A stretch of 64,000 nucleotides of DNA from positions 4,712,001 through 4,776,000 of the forward strand of contig NZ_LT629740.1 of NCBI RefSeq assembly GCF_900105165.1. The letters are read 5' to 3'. Positions 55,898 to 64,000 of this stretch are shown in pieces. Source of the DNA: Mucilaginibacter mallensis. Its GTDB lineage: Bacteria > Bacteroidota > Bacteroidia > Sphingobacteriales > Sphingobacteriaceae. Positions within the stretch are counted from its first letter, which is position 1; each line of letters opens with the position of its first letter. The translations under genes and the position numbers were made by a program. The notes beneath the pieces were generated by a model, which saw nothing but the letters and a program-made list of their open reading frames with translations, did no database searches and was not told where the DNA came from.

Positions 55898-57490
55898 TTA
55901 TATCCCAAACACCGCCTCGGCCAGCCCGACTTCATCGGGTGAAAAAGGCAGTATGTATTTTACACCCATTTCATCAAATTTTTTGCCTGTTGATTTGCCT
56001 ATCGCCACCACTTTTTGGTAGGGGTCGAGCAAATTCTCAGCAAAGTAGGCGTCAACGTTTGATGGGCTAGTAAATACCAGCACATCAGCACCCGATGCTT
56101 CTATTTCTTCTTCCATTACGGTTTCATAAACCGGCAGGTCGATGATCTTTGTATCAGCTGATAAGCCTTTTTGTATGCTCCGCATTGAGCCTTCGGCACA
56201 TGGAAATAATACGGTTGTGCCATTAGCCAGTTCAGCAAATTGTTTAGCAACATCGGCAGCATCATTACCAGTACCTACATAATTGGTAAAATGCCCCTTA
56301 CGGCGCAGCATTTCTTCCGATCCGCTACCCATTACCCCAAACTTTACATCCTTAGGGAAAAGTGGGTTCAGCTCAAAGAAATAATCTACCGCGTTTTTAC
56401 TGGAGAAAAACACCCAGTCAATATGCTTTAATATATATGAATCGAACTTGGTTATCACCGGCACGGTACGGATCAGTGAATGCGCCTCGATAGTGATACC
56501 ATGTTTTTCAATAGCTTTTCTGAAATAGCTTTGCTCTGAAAGATCGCGCGAAATGAATACGCTTTGCGGTAACTTGCGGTCCTTTGCAAATTTTGCTACC
56601 ACCTTTTCGGCCAGACCTTCAGTAGTTTTTGATTCCATGAACAACCTGTCCGGAAATTCATCATCCTCATCAGCCTTTGAGGTAAATACCTGGAACATAC
56701 CATCATCCTTATGGCAATAACAACCCAATGGTAAATGACAGCCGCCGCCGAAAAGCTTTAGCACCGTGCGTTCAACAGCTAACTCCTCGGCTACATCCGG
56801 ATGGTTCAAGGGCTGCAAAGCCTCGAATAGTTCATGGTCGCTTTCTCGGATCTGTATAGCCATTACACCTTGCGCCGCGGCAGGTATCAGTTCAACCGGG
56901 GTTAGTTCCTCCACATGAAATTCGCTCAGATCGATACCTAAACGGGATACGCCTGCTTTTGCCAGCATAATAGCATCATAACTTTCGTTACGTAGTTTTT
57001 GAATACGTGTTGGCACGTTGCCGCGCAAATCCTGGATTTCCAGATCAGGGCGATAAGCCAGTAATTGTGCTTTGCGCCTGTTGGATGAGGTACCGACTGC
57101 CGCGCCAAATTTTAATGACAATTTTTGGCGCACATCAACACAATCCTTTAGTATCAATAATAATTCTGATGGGTCTTCGCGTTCAGATACCGCCGCAATG
57201 ATCAATCCCGCAGGATTCTCAGTAGGCAGATCCTTATGCGAGTGAACCGCCAGGTCAATTTTACCGGCTAACAACTCTTCTTCTAACTCCTTGGTAAAAA
57301 AGCCCTTACCCTCCAGCTTATCAAAGCTGAGGTTAAGTATACGGTCGCCCTGGGTTTTAATAATTTTTAATTCAGCCGGAATATTAATAGCAGCGAGGCT
57401 ATCCTTAATAAAATTAGCCTGCCATAAGGCTAGTTCGCTGCCGCGTGTTCCAATAATAAGAGTTCTGTCCAATGGGCTCATGTTTAGCAC
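55898..57490 (-). CDS. hemCD: Porphobilinogen deaminase fused to uroporphyrinogen-III synthase
   Basis: 530 aa bifunctional enzyme. Residues 1-305 are HemC: LIIGTRGSELALWQA near 10-24, VHSHKDLPTE near 81-90, and the dipyrromethane cofactor Cys in LFGGGCHLPLGCYC near 245. Residues about 310-530 are HemD: FISRDLSEQSYF, DWVFFSSKNAVDYFFE near 355-370, GTGNDAADVA and DVLVFTSPSNVDAYF. No stop or frameshift lies between them. The fusion would couple the unstable hydroxymethylbilane product directly to ring closure. Fused HemC-HemD proteins are known from some Bacteroidota. Confidence 0.93.
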   Translation of the reverse strand: MLNMSPLDRTLIIGTRGSELALWQANFIKDSLAAINIPAELKIIKTQGDRILNLSFDKLEGKGFFTKELEEELLAGKIDLAVHSHKDLPTENPAGLIIAAVSEREDPSELLLILKDCVDVRQKLSLKFGAAVGTSSNRRKAQLLAYRPDLEIQDLRGNVPTRIQKLRNESYDAIMLAKAGVSRLGIDLSEFHVEELTPVELIPAAAQGVMAIQIRESDHELFEALQPLNHPDVAEELAVERTVLKLFGGGCHLPLGCYCHKDDGMFQVFTSKADEDDEFPDRLFMESKTTEGLAEKVVAKFAKDRKLPQSVFISRDLSEQSYFRKAIEKHGITIEAHSLIRTVPVITKFDSYILKHIDWVFFSSKNAVDYFFELNPLFPKDVKFGVMGSGSEEMLRRKGHFTNYVGTGNDAADVAKQFAELANGTTVLFPCAEGSMRSIQKGLSADTKIIDLPVYETVMEEEIEASGADVLVFTSPSNVDAYFAENLLDPYQKVVAIGKSTGKKFDEMGVKYILPFSPDEVGLAEAVFGI

Positions 57491-57565
57491 CGCAAATTTA
57501 ACCTTTTGCGCCTATGAATATAATATTAATTGAGGATATGAAAATAGGCTGACTAATGAAAAAGT

Positions 57566-57614
57566 GAAAGTTATAGCATAAGATTCAAAATTTGAATCTT
57601 ATGCTATAACTTTC
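57566..57614. repeat. 49-base perfect palindrome
   Basis: The 24-base left arm (GAAAGTTATAGCATAAG then ATTCAAA) is followed by one central A and then its exact reverse complement. There is no loop, so as DNA it would extrude as a cruciform. As RNA it gives a long hairpin. It lies 75 bases upstream of the hemCD start, between that gene and the preceding membrane-protein gene. Confidence 0.9.
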
Positions 57615-57630
57615 TTCATATTGTGAGTGG

Positions 57631-57710
57631 GGTGTCATCCTGAGCGCTAGTCGAATGGTGAGCGTAGAGGCCTTTGCCCGCATACTTCGACTAACGCTCA
57701 GCATGACACC
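57631..57710. repeat. 80-base palindromic element, copy 1
   Basis: Starts GGTGTCATCCTGAGCG and ends CGCTCAGCATGACACC, with inner TCGAA/TTCGA inverted pairs. A copy in the opposite orientation lies at 62481-62560; by eye only 6 of 80 positions differ. On the + strand T6 follows. Confidence 0.88.
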
Positions 57711-57780
57711 TTTTTTAATCTTCTTACAATTAAGGTTTGAAAGTCAGTGCTAGTGCAAAAGTAAATCTTATAATTTATTG

Positions 57781-58605
57781 CTACTTCACTTTCTTCTCAC
57801 TCCTCACCCTATAAGTGTGCAATAAATTTTCGAGCGCTTTTTTATTAGTATCAAATTCATTAATGTTAACCTTTTCGCTGCCATCCGGGTAATTATATTG
57901 CAGGTAAGTGTTTGATGATTTGCCAGCTTGGATAGTTACTACTTCATCATCCGTTATATCTTTCCAGGCAACAAATCCTGCAGAAATAGTTTCGATGCCT
58001 TTATCGTTCAGTATGATCTGTGCATCCTTATTCATAGCTTTTTTATATTCGGTATAAATAAAATAACCGGCAAAAGCACATAACAATGCCGCGCCGATGT
58101 ATTGCTTAATGATAAACAAATAGATACCCAGGCCCAGGCATAGCAACATCACAATGCACTGCACCAGTATTGCACTTTTTGAATAATAGATGGATGTTTC
58201 CGGTGGAACTGAAAGATCTTCCTCAAATACATCGTTCTGATTAAACTTATCCTGTAGCAATGCCCATTTATCCTTGTCAGCCGAGTTCCAGATCTCCGTC
58301 TTTTCCCAAAAGCTCCCTTCATTCCATATCAGCTGCGCTTCAACTGCTTTTCTTTGCAGTTCATGTACGTTCCTTACGTTATCAAAAGCCCATACCTTCC
58401 ATTTGGTAACCATAAAGCTCCAGTACAGCCATGCCAGCAACAGTCCGGCTATAATGCCAATTATCATGTATGAAGCCGGGATCAAATTTTGGATGCTCAA
58501 ATAAATACTCACACCTATTATCCCGAACATAATTACCATTACGGGGTAACTTATCATGCGGCGGCCGCGGCTTACGGCTTCATCTACTGTTACTGTTTCG
58601 TACAT
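57781..58605 (-). CDS. Membrane protein of unknown function in the heme cluster
   Basis: 274 aa. There are two N-terminal helices at about residues 20-40 and 45-65, then a soluble segment, two more helices at about 145-165 and 170-185, and a C-terminal domain with IILNDKGIETISAGFVAWKDI, which resembles bacterial PH-like domains of membrane proteins. I do not recognise a named family. It lies between hemA and hemCD, separated from both by strong inverted repeats, so it may be independently expressed. Confidence 0.6.
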   Translation of the reverse strand: MYETVTVDEAVSRGRRMISYPVMVIMFGIIGVSIYLSIQNLIPASYMIIGIIAGLLLAWLYWSFMVTKWKVWAFDNVRNVHELQRKAVEAQLIWNEGSFWEKTEIWNSADKDKWALLQDKFNQNDVFEEDLSVPPETSIYYSKSAILVQCIVMLLCLGLGIYLFIIKQYIGAALLCAFAGYFIYTEYKKAMNKDAQIILNDKGIETISAGFVAWKDITDDEVVTIQAGKSSNTYLQYNYPDGSEKVNINEFDTNKKALENLLHTYRVRSEKKVK

Positions 58606-58670
58606 TGTGCTAAGGGTAATTTGTTAAATTAATGGAGCTATAAATCTATTTAAAAAGCACTAAAAACAAA

Positions 58671-58701
58671 AATAGCGGTGAGTTAAAATCTCATCGCTAT
58701 T
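58671..58701 (-). terminator. Hairpin terminator after hemA (TAGCG repeat type)
   Basis: AATAGCGGTGAGTT pairs with TCTCATCGCTATT (imperfect), and on the - strand a tract TTTGTTTTTAG follows. It lies 24 bases after the hemA stop. It is a diverged relative of the TAGCGATGGGTTT hairpins. Confidence 0.6.
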
Positions 58702-58724
58702 TACTATATATTGGGTTAAGAATT

Positions 58725-59954
58725 TTATTGCTGGCTGTTGATCAATATATCCTTGGCCATGATCATAGGCACGCTGATATATTTTTTCTCCATGTAATTG
58801 ATCACTTTTTCCAGTATCTCGCGCGATTGCTGATCCATTCCCTGTACTTCGTCAAAAAATACGGTATTGATCGCATTATTGCGGATCTCTTTTATTTTTT
58901 CAGGCACCTGGCGCATGGCCAATTCAATACGGCGCTGTTTTAACATGGCTAAAAACTCCGTGATGTTTTCACCGATAATGGCCTCTGCGTGTACCAATTC
59001 ATGATACCGTTCCTGTAAATTTCTTTTGGCAACTTCATTTAATGAATGCACCTCTATAAAATTAACCGGAAATTGCTCTAATACTTCAGGGGCTGTATCA
59101 TTAGGAACAGCAAGATCAACAATAGTTTTCTTGCCGGTTTCACCGTTTAACAGTGAAGTATAAATTTCAGGGGTGATGATAGGGTCAACTGCTGATGTGC
59201 AGGTAATGATAACATCAAAGCCTTTGTTATAATCTTTTAAAGCGCCAAGTGTAAATGCCTCTCCGTTCAGATCTTTCGCTAATTGTTCAGCCTTTGAAAG
59301 TGTACGGTTAAATATGGCAAAGTTGGAGAATTTATGCTTTTGAAGATATTTGGAGATATTCTGGTTGGTTTCACCTGCACCGATAATAAGGATACGGGCA
59401 TTTGAACATAAATTGAAATCCTTAAGCTTACGGTAAGCCAATGACACTACCGAAATTGGATTTTTTGAAATATTGGTATTGGTGTAAACCTCTTTGGCTG
59501 CTTTTACTACACAGTTCATCACCATGCGTAAAAAATCACCGGTCAGGCCTGCTTCCCTGCATTGCTCATAGGCTTTACGAACCTGCGGCAGGATTTCCTT
59601 TTCGCCAACTATCAAACTTTCAAGCGAACATGAAGTGCGGAGCAAATGATTAAGCGCGTTCTGGTCTTCATAAATGGTAACGCCCTTTAAAAGCGTACCC
59701 ATTGAGTGGTGACAAACACCAATATTAAGCGAATTTAAAAACCGCTCGGTGTAAGCCATATCAACAACCTGATCAGTCACCAAAACAAATTCAACGCGGT
59801 TACAAGTACCCAAATAAAAGATCTCGGATATCTGAAACTGTGTTTTAACCTCTTGAAGCTTGTCTATCAGATTTTCCTGGCAAATCACCAATCGTCCTAA
59901 ATCCTTCAGCTCAATCTGTTTATGCGTAAAAGCTATTACCTTTAAGTACTTCAA
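58725..59954 (-). CDS. hemA: Glutamyl-tRNA reductase
   Basis: Reduces glutamyl-tRNA(Glu) with NADPH to glutamate-1-semialdehyde, the committing step of C5 heme synthesis. The 409 aa protein has the catalytic Cys51 in YLGTCNRVEF, SLESLIVGEKEILPQVRKAY with the conserved GE-I-Q pattern, and the NADPH loop ILIIGAGETNQNI near residues 181-193. The C-terminal helical dimerisation domain is complete. It is the first gene of the heme cluster. Confidence 0.97.
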   Translation of the reverse strand: MKYLKVIAFTHKQIELKDLGRLVICQENLIDKLQEVKTQFQISEIFYLGTCNRVEFVLVTDQVVDMAYTERFLNSLNIGVCHHSMGTLLKGVTIYEDQNALNHLLRTSCSLESLIVGEKEILPQVRKAYEQCREAGLTGDFLRMVMNCVVKAAKEVYTNTNISKNPISVVSLAYRKLKDFNLCSNARILIIGAGETNQNISKYLQKHKFSNFAIFNRTLSKAEQLAKDLNGEAFTLGALKDYNKGFDVIITCTSAVDPIITPEIYTSLLNGETGKKTIVDLAVPNDTAPEVLEQFPVNFIEVHSLNEVAKRNLQERYHELVHAEAIIGENITEFLAMLKQRRIELAMRQVPEKIKEIRNNAINTVFFDEVQGMDQQSREILEKVINYMEKKYISVPMIMAKDILINSQQ

Positions 59955-59978
59955 AGCAGTTTTTTAAATTTGACCCGA

Positions 59979-60012
59979 CAAAAATAACAGGATTAATAGG
60001 ATGCAATGTCAA
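59979..60012 (-). promoter_or_regulatory. Candidate hemA promoter
   Basis: On the - strand TATTTTTG (59979-59986) fits the Bacteroidota -7 consensus TAnnTTTG. Upstream TTG boxes lie at 17 bases (60004-60006) and 23 bases (60010-60012) spacing. The predicted transcript start is about 18 bases before the hemA ATG. Confidence 0.55.
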
Positions 60013-60125
60013 CACTTTGTCAAACAGGTGCATATATGTGGTATTTAGAATGTTTATAAATTGGCTCCATTGTCTTTAAATACAGGTTTTAAAACTGTTT
60101 AGGTCGTTTATTCGTACCTTAAAGA

Positions 60126-60500
60126 ATGGGCAAAGCTAAAAAAATAAGTCTTATTCTATTAATAATCGGCTACATAGCTGCTGGAATAAATCATTTTCGT
60201 ATTCCGGCATTTTATATCAGTATAATACCCGGCTATCTGCCATATCCGCAAATTTTAAATACATTAGCAGGGCTGTTTGAAATTGCTTTTGGTTTGATGC
60301 TGATATTCAGGCCGGCAAGAAAACTTGCCGCCTGGGGAATAGTATTAATGCTGATAGCTTTTCTGTCGGTACATATTGATATGCTCAGTGGGCACACACA
60401 AATTGGGGCTACACAAGTAAAGCCGGTTTGGGCATGGGCGAGGTTATTTTTTCAGCCGGTGCTAATTGTGTGGGCATGGTGGCATACGAGGAGTTCATAG
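60126..60500 (+). CDS. DoxX-like membrane protein
   Basis: A 124 aa protein with four hydrophobic helices (about residues 5-22, 40-62, 70-88, 100-120). The pattern GINHFRIPAFYISIIPGYLPYP with a first-helix His and GLFEIAFGLMLIFRPAR is typical of the DoxX/DoxD-like small membrane family. The function is not known for this branch. It diverges from hemA and is followed by a hairpin. Confidence 0.72.
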   Translation: MGKAKKISLILLIIGYIAAGINHFRIPAFYISIIPGYLPYPQILNTLAGLFEIAFGLMLIFRPARKLAAWGIVLMLIAFLSVHIDMLSGHTQIGATQVKPVWAWARLFFQPVLIVWAWWHTRSS

Positions 60501-60503
60501 ATA

Positions 60504-60546
60504 ATAGTTCATGGTTCATAGTAAAAAGTTATGAACCATGAACTAT
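60504..60546. repeat. Perfect 17-base inverted repeat after the DoxX-like gene
   Basis: ATAGTTCATGGTTCATA at 60504-60520 and its reverse complement at 60530-60546, with a 9-base loop. The arm itself is an iterated GTTCAT word, as in the hemCD-hemB gap. It can terminate or isolate the two + strand genes. Confidence 0.8.
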
Positions 60547-60563
60547 CAACCATTAACTAACAA

Positions 60564-61397
60564 ATGATAAAAAAAGAAAACTACAACATTCCCGGAGCTA
60601 AGGGCCGTGGTATGTTGATGGATATAACTTATGATACCCGGCATAAAGATGCGCCGGTAGTAATTTTTGCGCATGGTTTTAAGGGCTTTAAGGATTGGGG
60701 CACGCATAACCTGGTGGCAAATTATTTTGCCGAACATGGTTTCCGTTACCTGAAATTCAACTTTTCGCACAATGGCACTACGGCTGATAAGCCTATTGAT
60801 TTCGTTGATCTGATCGCCTTTGGCGATAACACTTTCTCCATTGAACTGGAGGACCTGCATGATGTGATTGATTTTGTATGCAACGGCTCAGCAATGCCAA
60901 CTGTAAAAAGCGTTTTTTTGATAGGGCACAGCATGGGCGGTGGTATAAGCATTATACAAACTGCTGAAGACAGCCGCGTTAAAAAACTGGTTACCATGGC
61001 ATCCATCTCCGGCTTTGGCAACTTATGGCCAAAGGAAGCCGAAGAACAATGGAAACTGCAAGGCGTTATGTATATGACCAATAAACGTACCGGGCAGGAG
61101 ATGCCGTTAAAGTCGACATTGCTTGATGATCTCAGGAATAATCCCGGGCGACTAGACATCCTGGCAAAGGCCTCACAAATAAAACAACCCTGGCTAATTG
61201 TACAGGGCGATGAGGATACAACTGTACCATTGAGCCATGCAAAAGAGCTGGCCGAAGCCAACAAACATGCTAAATTATCCGTTATAAAGGGCGGCGATCA
61301 TACCTTTGGCGCAACGCACCCCTATCCCAAGGATACATTGCCTGCCGAACTGCTGGACTTTTGCGATCAGTCGATCGCATTTTTTAAGAAAAAGTAA
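60564..61397 (+). CDS. Alpha/beta hydrolase
   Basis: 277 aa soluble hydrolase, likely an esterase. The nucleophile elbow is IGHSMGGG with Ser near residue 123. The acid residue is in GDEDTTVPLSHA near 216-227, and the His in KGGDHTFGATHP near 244-255. The oxyanion region AHGFKGFKDWG lies near 36-46. The family includes dienelactone-hydrolase- and BAAT-like esterases; the substrate cannot be told. Confidence 0.9.
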   Translation: MIKKENYNIPGAKGRGMLMDITYDTRHKDAPVVIFAHGFKGFKDWGTHNLVANYFAEHGFRYLKFNFSHNGTTADKPIDFVDLIAFGDNTFSIELEDLHDVIDFVCNGSAMPTVKSVFLIGHSMGGGISIIQTAEDSRVKKLVTMASISGFGNLWPKEAEEQWKLQGVMYMTNKRTGQEMPLKSTLLDDLRNNPGRLDILAKASQIKQPWLIVQGDEDTTVPLSHAKELAEANKHAKLSVIKGGDHTFGATHPYPKDTLPAELLDFCDQSIAFFKKK

Positions 61398-61464
61398 ACC
61401 GTAATTTAAAACGGCTTTAGGTTTATTATTAACACCAAACCTGTACCGTACCGTTATATAATAT

Positions 61465-62463
61465 ATGAATTTAAAAGGATCCGTTAAGAAGGGGAACAAA
61501 TTTCAAAATCCTATACCAACCGATGAAGCCGGGTTCGGCAAAATGATCCCTATTTTAAGAGAATACATTAACAACAAAGCTGAAAATGTTCCGCTTAAAA
61601 CGCTGGGGCCATTTAAAACTGATGTTTCTATTTACAACACTCCGCCCGAAAGTGGCTTGAGGGTAACCTGGGTTGGGCACTCCAGTTTATTGATTGAAAT
61701 CGATGGTAAACACATCCTCACCGATCCGGTTTGGGGCGAGCGCGCTTCCTTTTTATCATTTATGGGGCCAAAACGTTTTTTTGAACCGCCCATAGCACTT
61801 GCAGATCTGCCCCCGCTGGATGCCGTTATTCTATCACATGATCATTATGATCACCTGGATAAAGGTACCATTAAGTTTTTCGCGGGTAAGGATATACCTT
61901 TTTTCTGCTCAGTTGGGGTTAAGCAATATCTTACAAAATGGGGTATCAGCAAATATTTTATTACCGAAATGGATTGGGGCGATAGCCAGATGATCGGCCA
62001 GGATTTAACACTTACGGCTACCCCCGCAAGGCATTTTTCAGGCCGTGGAATAATTAACCGCAATGAAACGCTCTGGTCGTCATTTGTGATTAAGGGACCA
62101 AAGCATAATATCTTTTTCGGTGCTGATTCAGGCTGGTTCCCGGGCTTTGAAGCCATCGGCGAGGCCTACGGACCATTCGATCTAACTATGCTGGAGATCG
62201 GCGCATACGGCACCCATTGGGCCGATATACACATGGGGCCTGATAATGCCTCAAACGCGCACATCGCCCTAAAAGGAAAGATCATGATGCCGATACACTG
62301 GGGCACATTTAACCTTGCACCACATGCCTGGTATGAGCCTATTGAAAGGTTGGTACAATTCGGTAAAGACAAAAAAATAAAACTTTTCATCCCAAAACCC
62401 GGCGAGCCTACCGAAGTTAAAGAATATAACTCGGGTTGGTGGCAGCCTTATTTGAGTCATTGA
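61465..62463 (+). CDS. MBL-fold metallo-hydrolase (NAPE-PLD/UlaG-like)
   Basis: 332 aa zinc hydrolase. HxHxDH is present as SHDHYDHLD near residues 126-134, with further metal ligands in PARHFSGRG (near 193) and FGADSGWFPGFE (near 216), and the late HWGTFN His. The N-terminal GHSSLLIEIDGKHILTDPVWGERA is the UlaG/NAPE-PLD-like start. Relatives hydrolyse phospholipids, lactones or phosphodiesters. The substrate here is unknown. It follows the esterase by 67 bases. Confidence 0.9.
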   Translation: MNLKGSVKKGNKFQNPIPTDEAGFGKMIPILREYINNKAENVPLKTLGPFKTDVSIYNTPPESGLRVTWVGHSSLLIEIDGKHILTDPVWGERASFLSFMGPKRFFEPPIALADLPPLDAVILSHDHYDHLDKGTIKFFAGKDIPFFCSVGVKQYLTKWGISKYFITEMDWGDSQMIGQDLTLTATPARHFSGRGIINRNETLWSSFVIKGPKHNIFFGADSGWFPGFEAIGEAYGPFDLTMLEIGAYGTHWADIHMGPDNASNAHIALKGKIMMPIHWGTFNLAPHAWYEPIERLVQFGKDKKIKLFIPKPGEPTEVKEYNSGWWQPYLSH

Positions 62464-62480
62464 GTTTTGCCTAAATAAAG

Positions 62481-62560
62481 GGTGTCATACTGAGCGATAG
62501 TCGAAGTATGCGGGTAAAGGCCTCTGCGCTCACCCTTCGACTATCGCTCAGGATGACACC
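62481..62560. repeat. 80-base palindromic element, copy 2 (opposite orientation)
   Basis: Reverse-oriented copy of the element at 57631-57710, of identical length and with about 92% identity by eye. It lies just after the MBL-fold gene and before the convergent E2 gene, where it could end transcripts from both sides. Confidence 0.88.
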
Positions 62561-62576
62561 TATGTTCTATTATCCT

Positions 62577-62690
62577 AATTGCACTCGTCAAAGACGAGCG
62601 CAATCGTAATTTGTTATGCTGTGGAACGAAGCATTTATTATCCGCAGGACGACCGCGGATAGGTTCTTCGCTATCGCTCAGAATGACAAG
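62577..62690. repeat. Mixed Bacteroidota-type intergenic repeat
   Basis: Contains the hairpin CTCGTC-AAA-GACGAG (near 62585-62599), TCCGCAGGACGACCGCGGATA (inverted pair TCCGC/GCGGA), and an end TTCTTCGCTATCGCTCAGAATGACA that resembles the half-end of the 80-base element. No coding sequence is seen; the whole 62464-62771 gap is repeat material. Confidence 0.6.
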
Positions 62691-62706
62691 ATCGGTTTAA
62701 ACAAAA

Positions 62707-62735
62707 ATAGCGATGGGTTTAAAACCCATCGCTAT
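62707..62735. repeat. TAGCGATGGGTTT hairpin, second copy
   Basis: ATAGCGATGGGTTT / AAACCCATCGCTAT with a short central loop, nearly identical to 38266-38292. It lies 36 bases beyond the E2 stop on the - strand. Confidence 0.8.
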
Positions 62736-62771
62736 CATATCTTCTTGATTCCTGACTCTTAAATCCTGATT

Positions 62772-64000
62772 CTATACTAAAAGTCTAACCGGCTCTTCAA
62801 GTAATGATTTCAGCGTTAATAAGAATGCTGAACCTGTTGCGCCATCAACTACACGGTGATCGCAGCTTAAGGTTACTTTCATTACATTACCCGGTACAAC
62901 AGCGCCGTTTTTAACAACCGGAACTTGTTGTATACCACTTACTGCCAATATACAGGCATCAGGCGGGTTAATAATTGCGGTAAACTCATCAACACCAAAC
63001 ATACCTAAGTTTGATATAGTGAAAGTTGAACCTTCCCAATCAGCAGGCTGTAGTTTTTTGGCTTTAGCTCTTTGTGCAAAGTCTTTTACTTCAACTGATA
63101 TCTGGCTTAATGATTTGCCATCAGCAAAACGTACTACAGGTACCAGCAGGCCATCTTCAACCGCTACGGCAACACCAATGTTGATATGCTCGTTGTAACG
63201 GATCTTATCGCCTAACCATGATGAGTTGATATTTGGATGTTGTTTTAAAGCAACAGCGCAAGCTTTCAACACAAAATCGTTAAATGATATTTTAACCGGG
63301 GCAACCTCGTTTATTTTACCACGTGCAGCGATCGCCTGATCCATATCAATCGACATGGTTACATAGAAATGCGGTGCAGTAAATAAGCTTTCAGATAAAC
63401 GTTTAGCGATAACCTTACGCATTTGCGAAACAGGTTTCTCGGTAAATTTCTCCTGGCCAACATACTGTGGTATAACTACCGGTGCGGCAGCTTTAGCAGG
63501 CGTGGCAGCTTCAGTTGCAGCAGCAGGGGCTGATGCAGGTTTTGCAGCTGGTGTATAATCTTCTATATCCTTTTTAACTATACGGCCACCTTCAGCTGAT
63601 CCTTTCAGATCATTAAGGTTGATGCCTTTGTCTTTTGCAATTTTACGTGCAAGCGGTGATGCTTTTACGCGGCTGTCGTCGGCGCTTGATGGAGCAGCCT
63701 CAGCAACTGGTGCGCTTGGTGCAGCTTCAGCAGCGGCTGGCACGGCTTCAGTTATTGCAGCAGGTGCAGCACCTGTATCCTGCAATAAAGGGGTAATATC
63801 AGTACCTTCTTTACCAACAATGGCAATAATACCATTAACCGGTGCAGCTTCGCCCTCTTTGGGGCCTATGTATAATAAGGTACCATCTTCATAACCCACT
63901 ACTTCCATAGTCGCCTTATCGGTTTCTACGTCAGCTAATGAATCATCAGATTTTACTTTATCACCAACTTTAAAGTTCCATTTGTTTATCACACCTTCCG
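62772..64000 (-). CDS. pdhC: Pyruvate dehydrogenase E2 (dihydrolipoamide acetyltransferase), truncated at window edge
   Basis: Transfers acetyl groups from lipoamide to CoA in the pyruvate dehydrogenase complex. The frame runs off the right end with EGVINKWNFKVG, the beginning of a lipoyl domain, so only a few residues (M-x-) are probably missing in the family's usual layout; further lipoyl domains upstream cannot be excluded. The lipoyl Lys is in ETDKATME. An Ala/Pro-rich linker follows, then the E1/E3-binding domain RVKASPLARKIAKDKG near 110-125, another Ala-rich linker, and the catalytic domain with DHRVVDGATG. It may also be a 2-oxo-acid E2 of another specificity. Confidence 0.88.
   Translation of the reverse strand, partial: EGVINKWNFKVGDKVKSDDSLADVETDKATMEVVGYEDGTLLYIGPKEGEAAPVNGIIAIVGKEGTDITPLLQDTGAAPAAITEAVPAAAEAAPSAPVAEAAPSSADDSRVKASPLARKIAKDKGINLNDLKGSAEGGRIVKKDIEDYTPAAKPASAPAAATEAATPAKAAAPVVIPQYVGQEKFTEKPVSQMRKVIAKRLSESLFTAPHFYVTMSIDMDQAIAARGKINEVAPVKISFNDFVLKACAVALKQHPNINSSWLGDKIRYNEHINIGVAVAVEDGLLVPVVRFADGKSLSQISVEVKDFAQRAKAKKLQPADWEGSTFTISNLGMFGVDEFTAIINPPDACILAVSGIQQVPVVKNGAVVPGNVMKVTLSCDHRVVDGATGSAFLLTLKSLLEEPVRLLV

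Noticed and set aside
57631-57710. 80-base inverted-repeat element as an insertion sequence
   Set aside because: It is too short to code for a transposase and none lies nearby; at most it is a non-autonomous element.

Overview
The window looks like a chromosomal segment from a Bacteroidota bacterium of the order Sphingobacteriales, most like Mucilaginibacter or Pedobacter. This is inferred from recognisable gene content and style: moderately AT-rich DNA, translation starts without clear Shine-Dalgarno sequences, promoter-like TAnnTTTG boxes, a split ATP synthase locus (atpD-atpC alone), a HemC-HemD fusion, HemJ, SusD-free TlpA/FtsX-type genes, and Bacteroidota-type intergenic repeats. No insertion sequence, prophage or CRISPR array is visible.

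Region 1 (1-21297, + strand) is an exopolysaccharide/O-antigen-type locus that begins outside the window. It holds a truncated asparagine synthetase, a Wzm/Wzt-type ABC exporter, at least ten glycosyltransferases (GT2, GT4 and a GT-A type), two hexapeptide acyltransferases, an FkbM and a second methyltransferase, a Wzy-like polytopic protein, a GT2 fused to an exosortase-like membrane domain, and a large GT-C-like membrane protein. Genes are packed with 1-37 base overlaps or short gaps. Six use TTG starts and one a GTG start.

Region 2 (21316-32523) is housekeeping plus accessory genes: obgE, adk, tRNA-Arg(ACG) and a 1-Cys-like peroxiredoxin on the - strand; then a TlpA-like protein with a CxC instead of a CxxC, an FtsX-type permease, a quinone oxidoreductase, and atpD-atpC on the + strand. 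A two-gene - strand unit encoding a class II Fic protein and a RES-domain protein lies between atpC and the branched-chain amino acid genes.

Region 3 (32885-46654, + strand) is a full branched-chain amino acid pathway: ilvD, ilvB, ilvN, ilvC, leuC, leuD, leuB, leuA, ilvA, with four passengers (a GxxExxY protein, an ABM-domain protein and two methyltransferases). Together they give pyruvate/2-oxobutyrate to valine, leucine and isoleucine precursors.

Region 4 (46651-62463) contains an ABC ATPase, an outer-membrane barrel, a GNAT acetyltransferase, an orphan VapB-like antitoxin, and a - strand heme cluster laid out nearly in pathway order from upstream: hemA, a membrane protein, hemC-hemD fusion, hemB, hemL, a histidine kinase and response regulator, a TPR protein, hemE, hemJ. 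After it come a DoxX-like protein, an alpha/beta hydrolase and an MBL-fold hydrolase on the + strand. The window ends inside a pyruvate dehydrogenase E2 gene on the - strand.

The most unusual non-coding signal is the content of the intercistronic gaps in regions 3 and 4. Many are filled by inverted-repeat DNA: REPIN-like GC-rich doublets (ilvD|ilvB, leuD|leuB, hemE|hemJ), an 80-bp palindromic element present twice in opposite orientation, TAGCGATGGGTTT hairpins, a 49-bp near-perfect palindrome, and hairpins made of short iterated words. At leuD and leuB the repeat has become part of the coding sequence.
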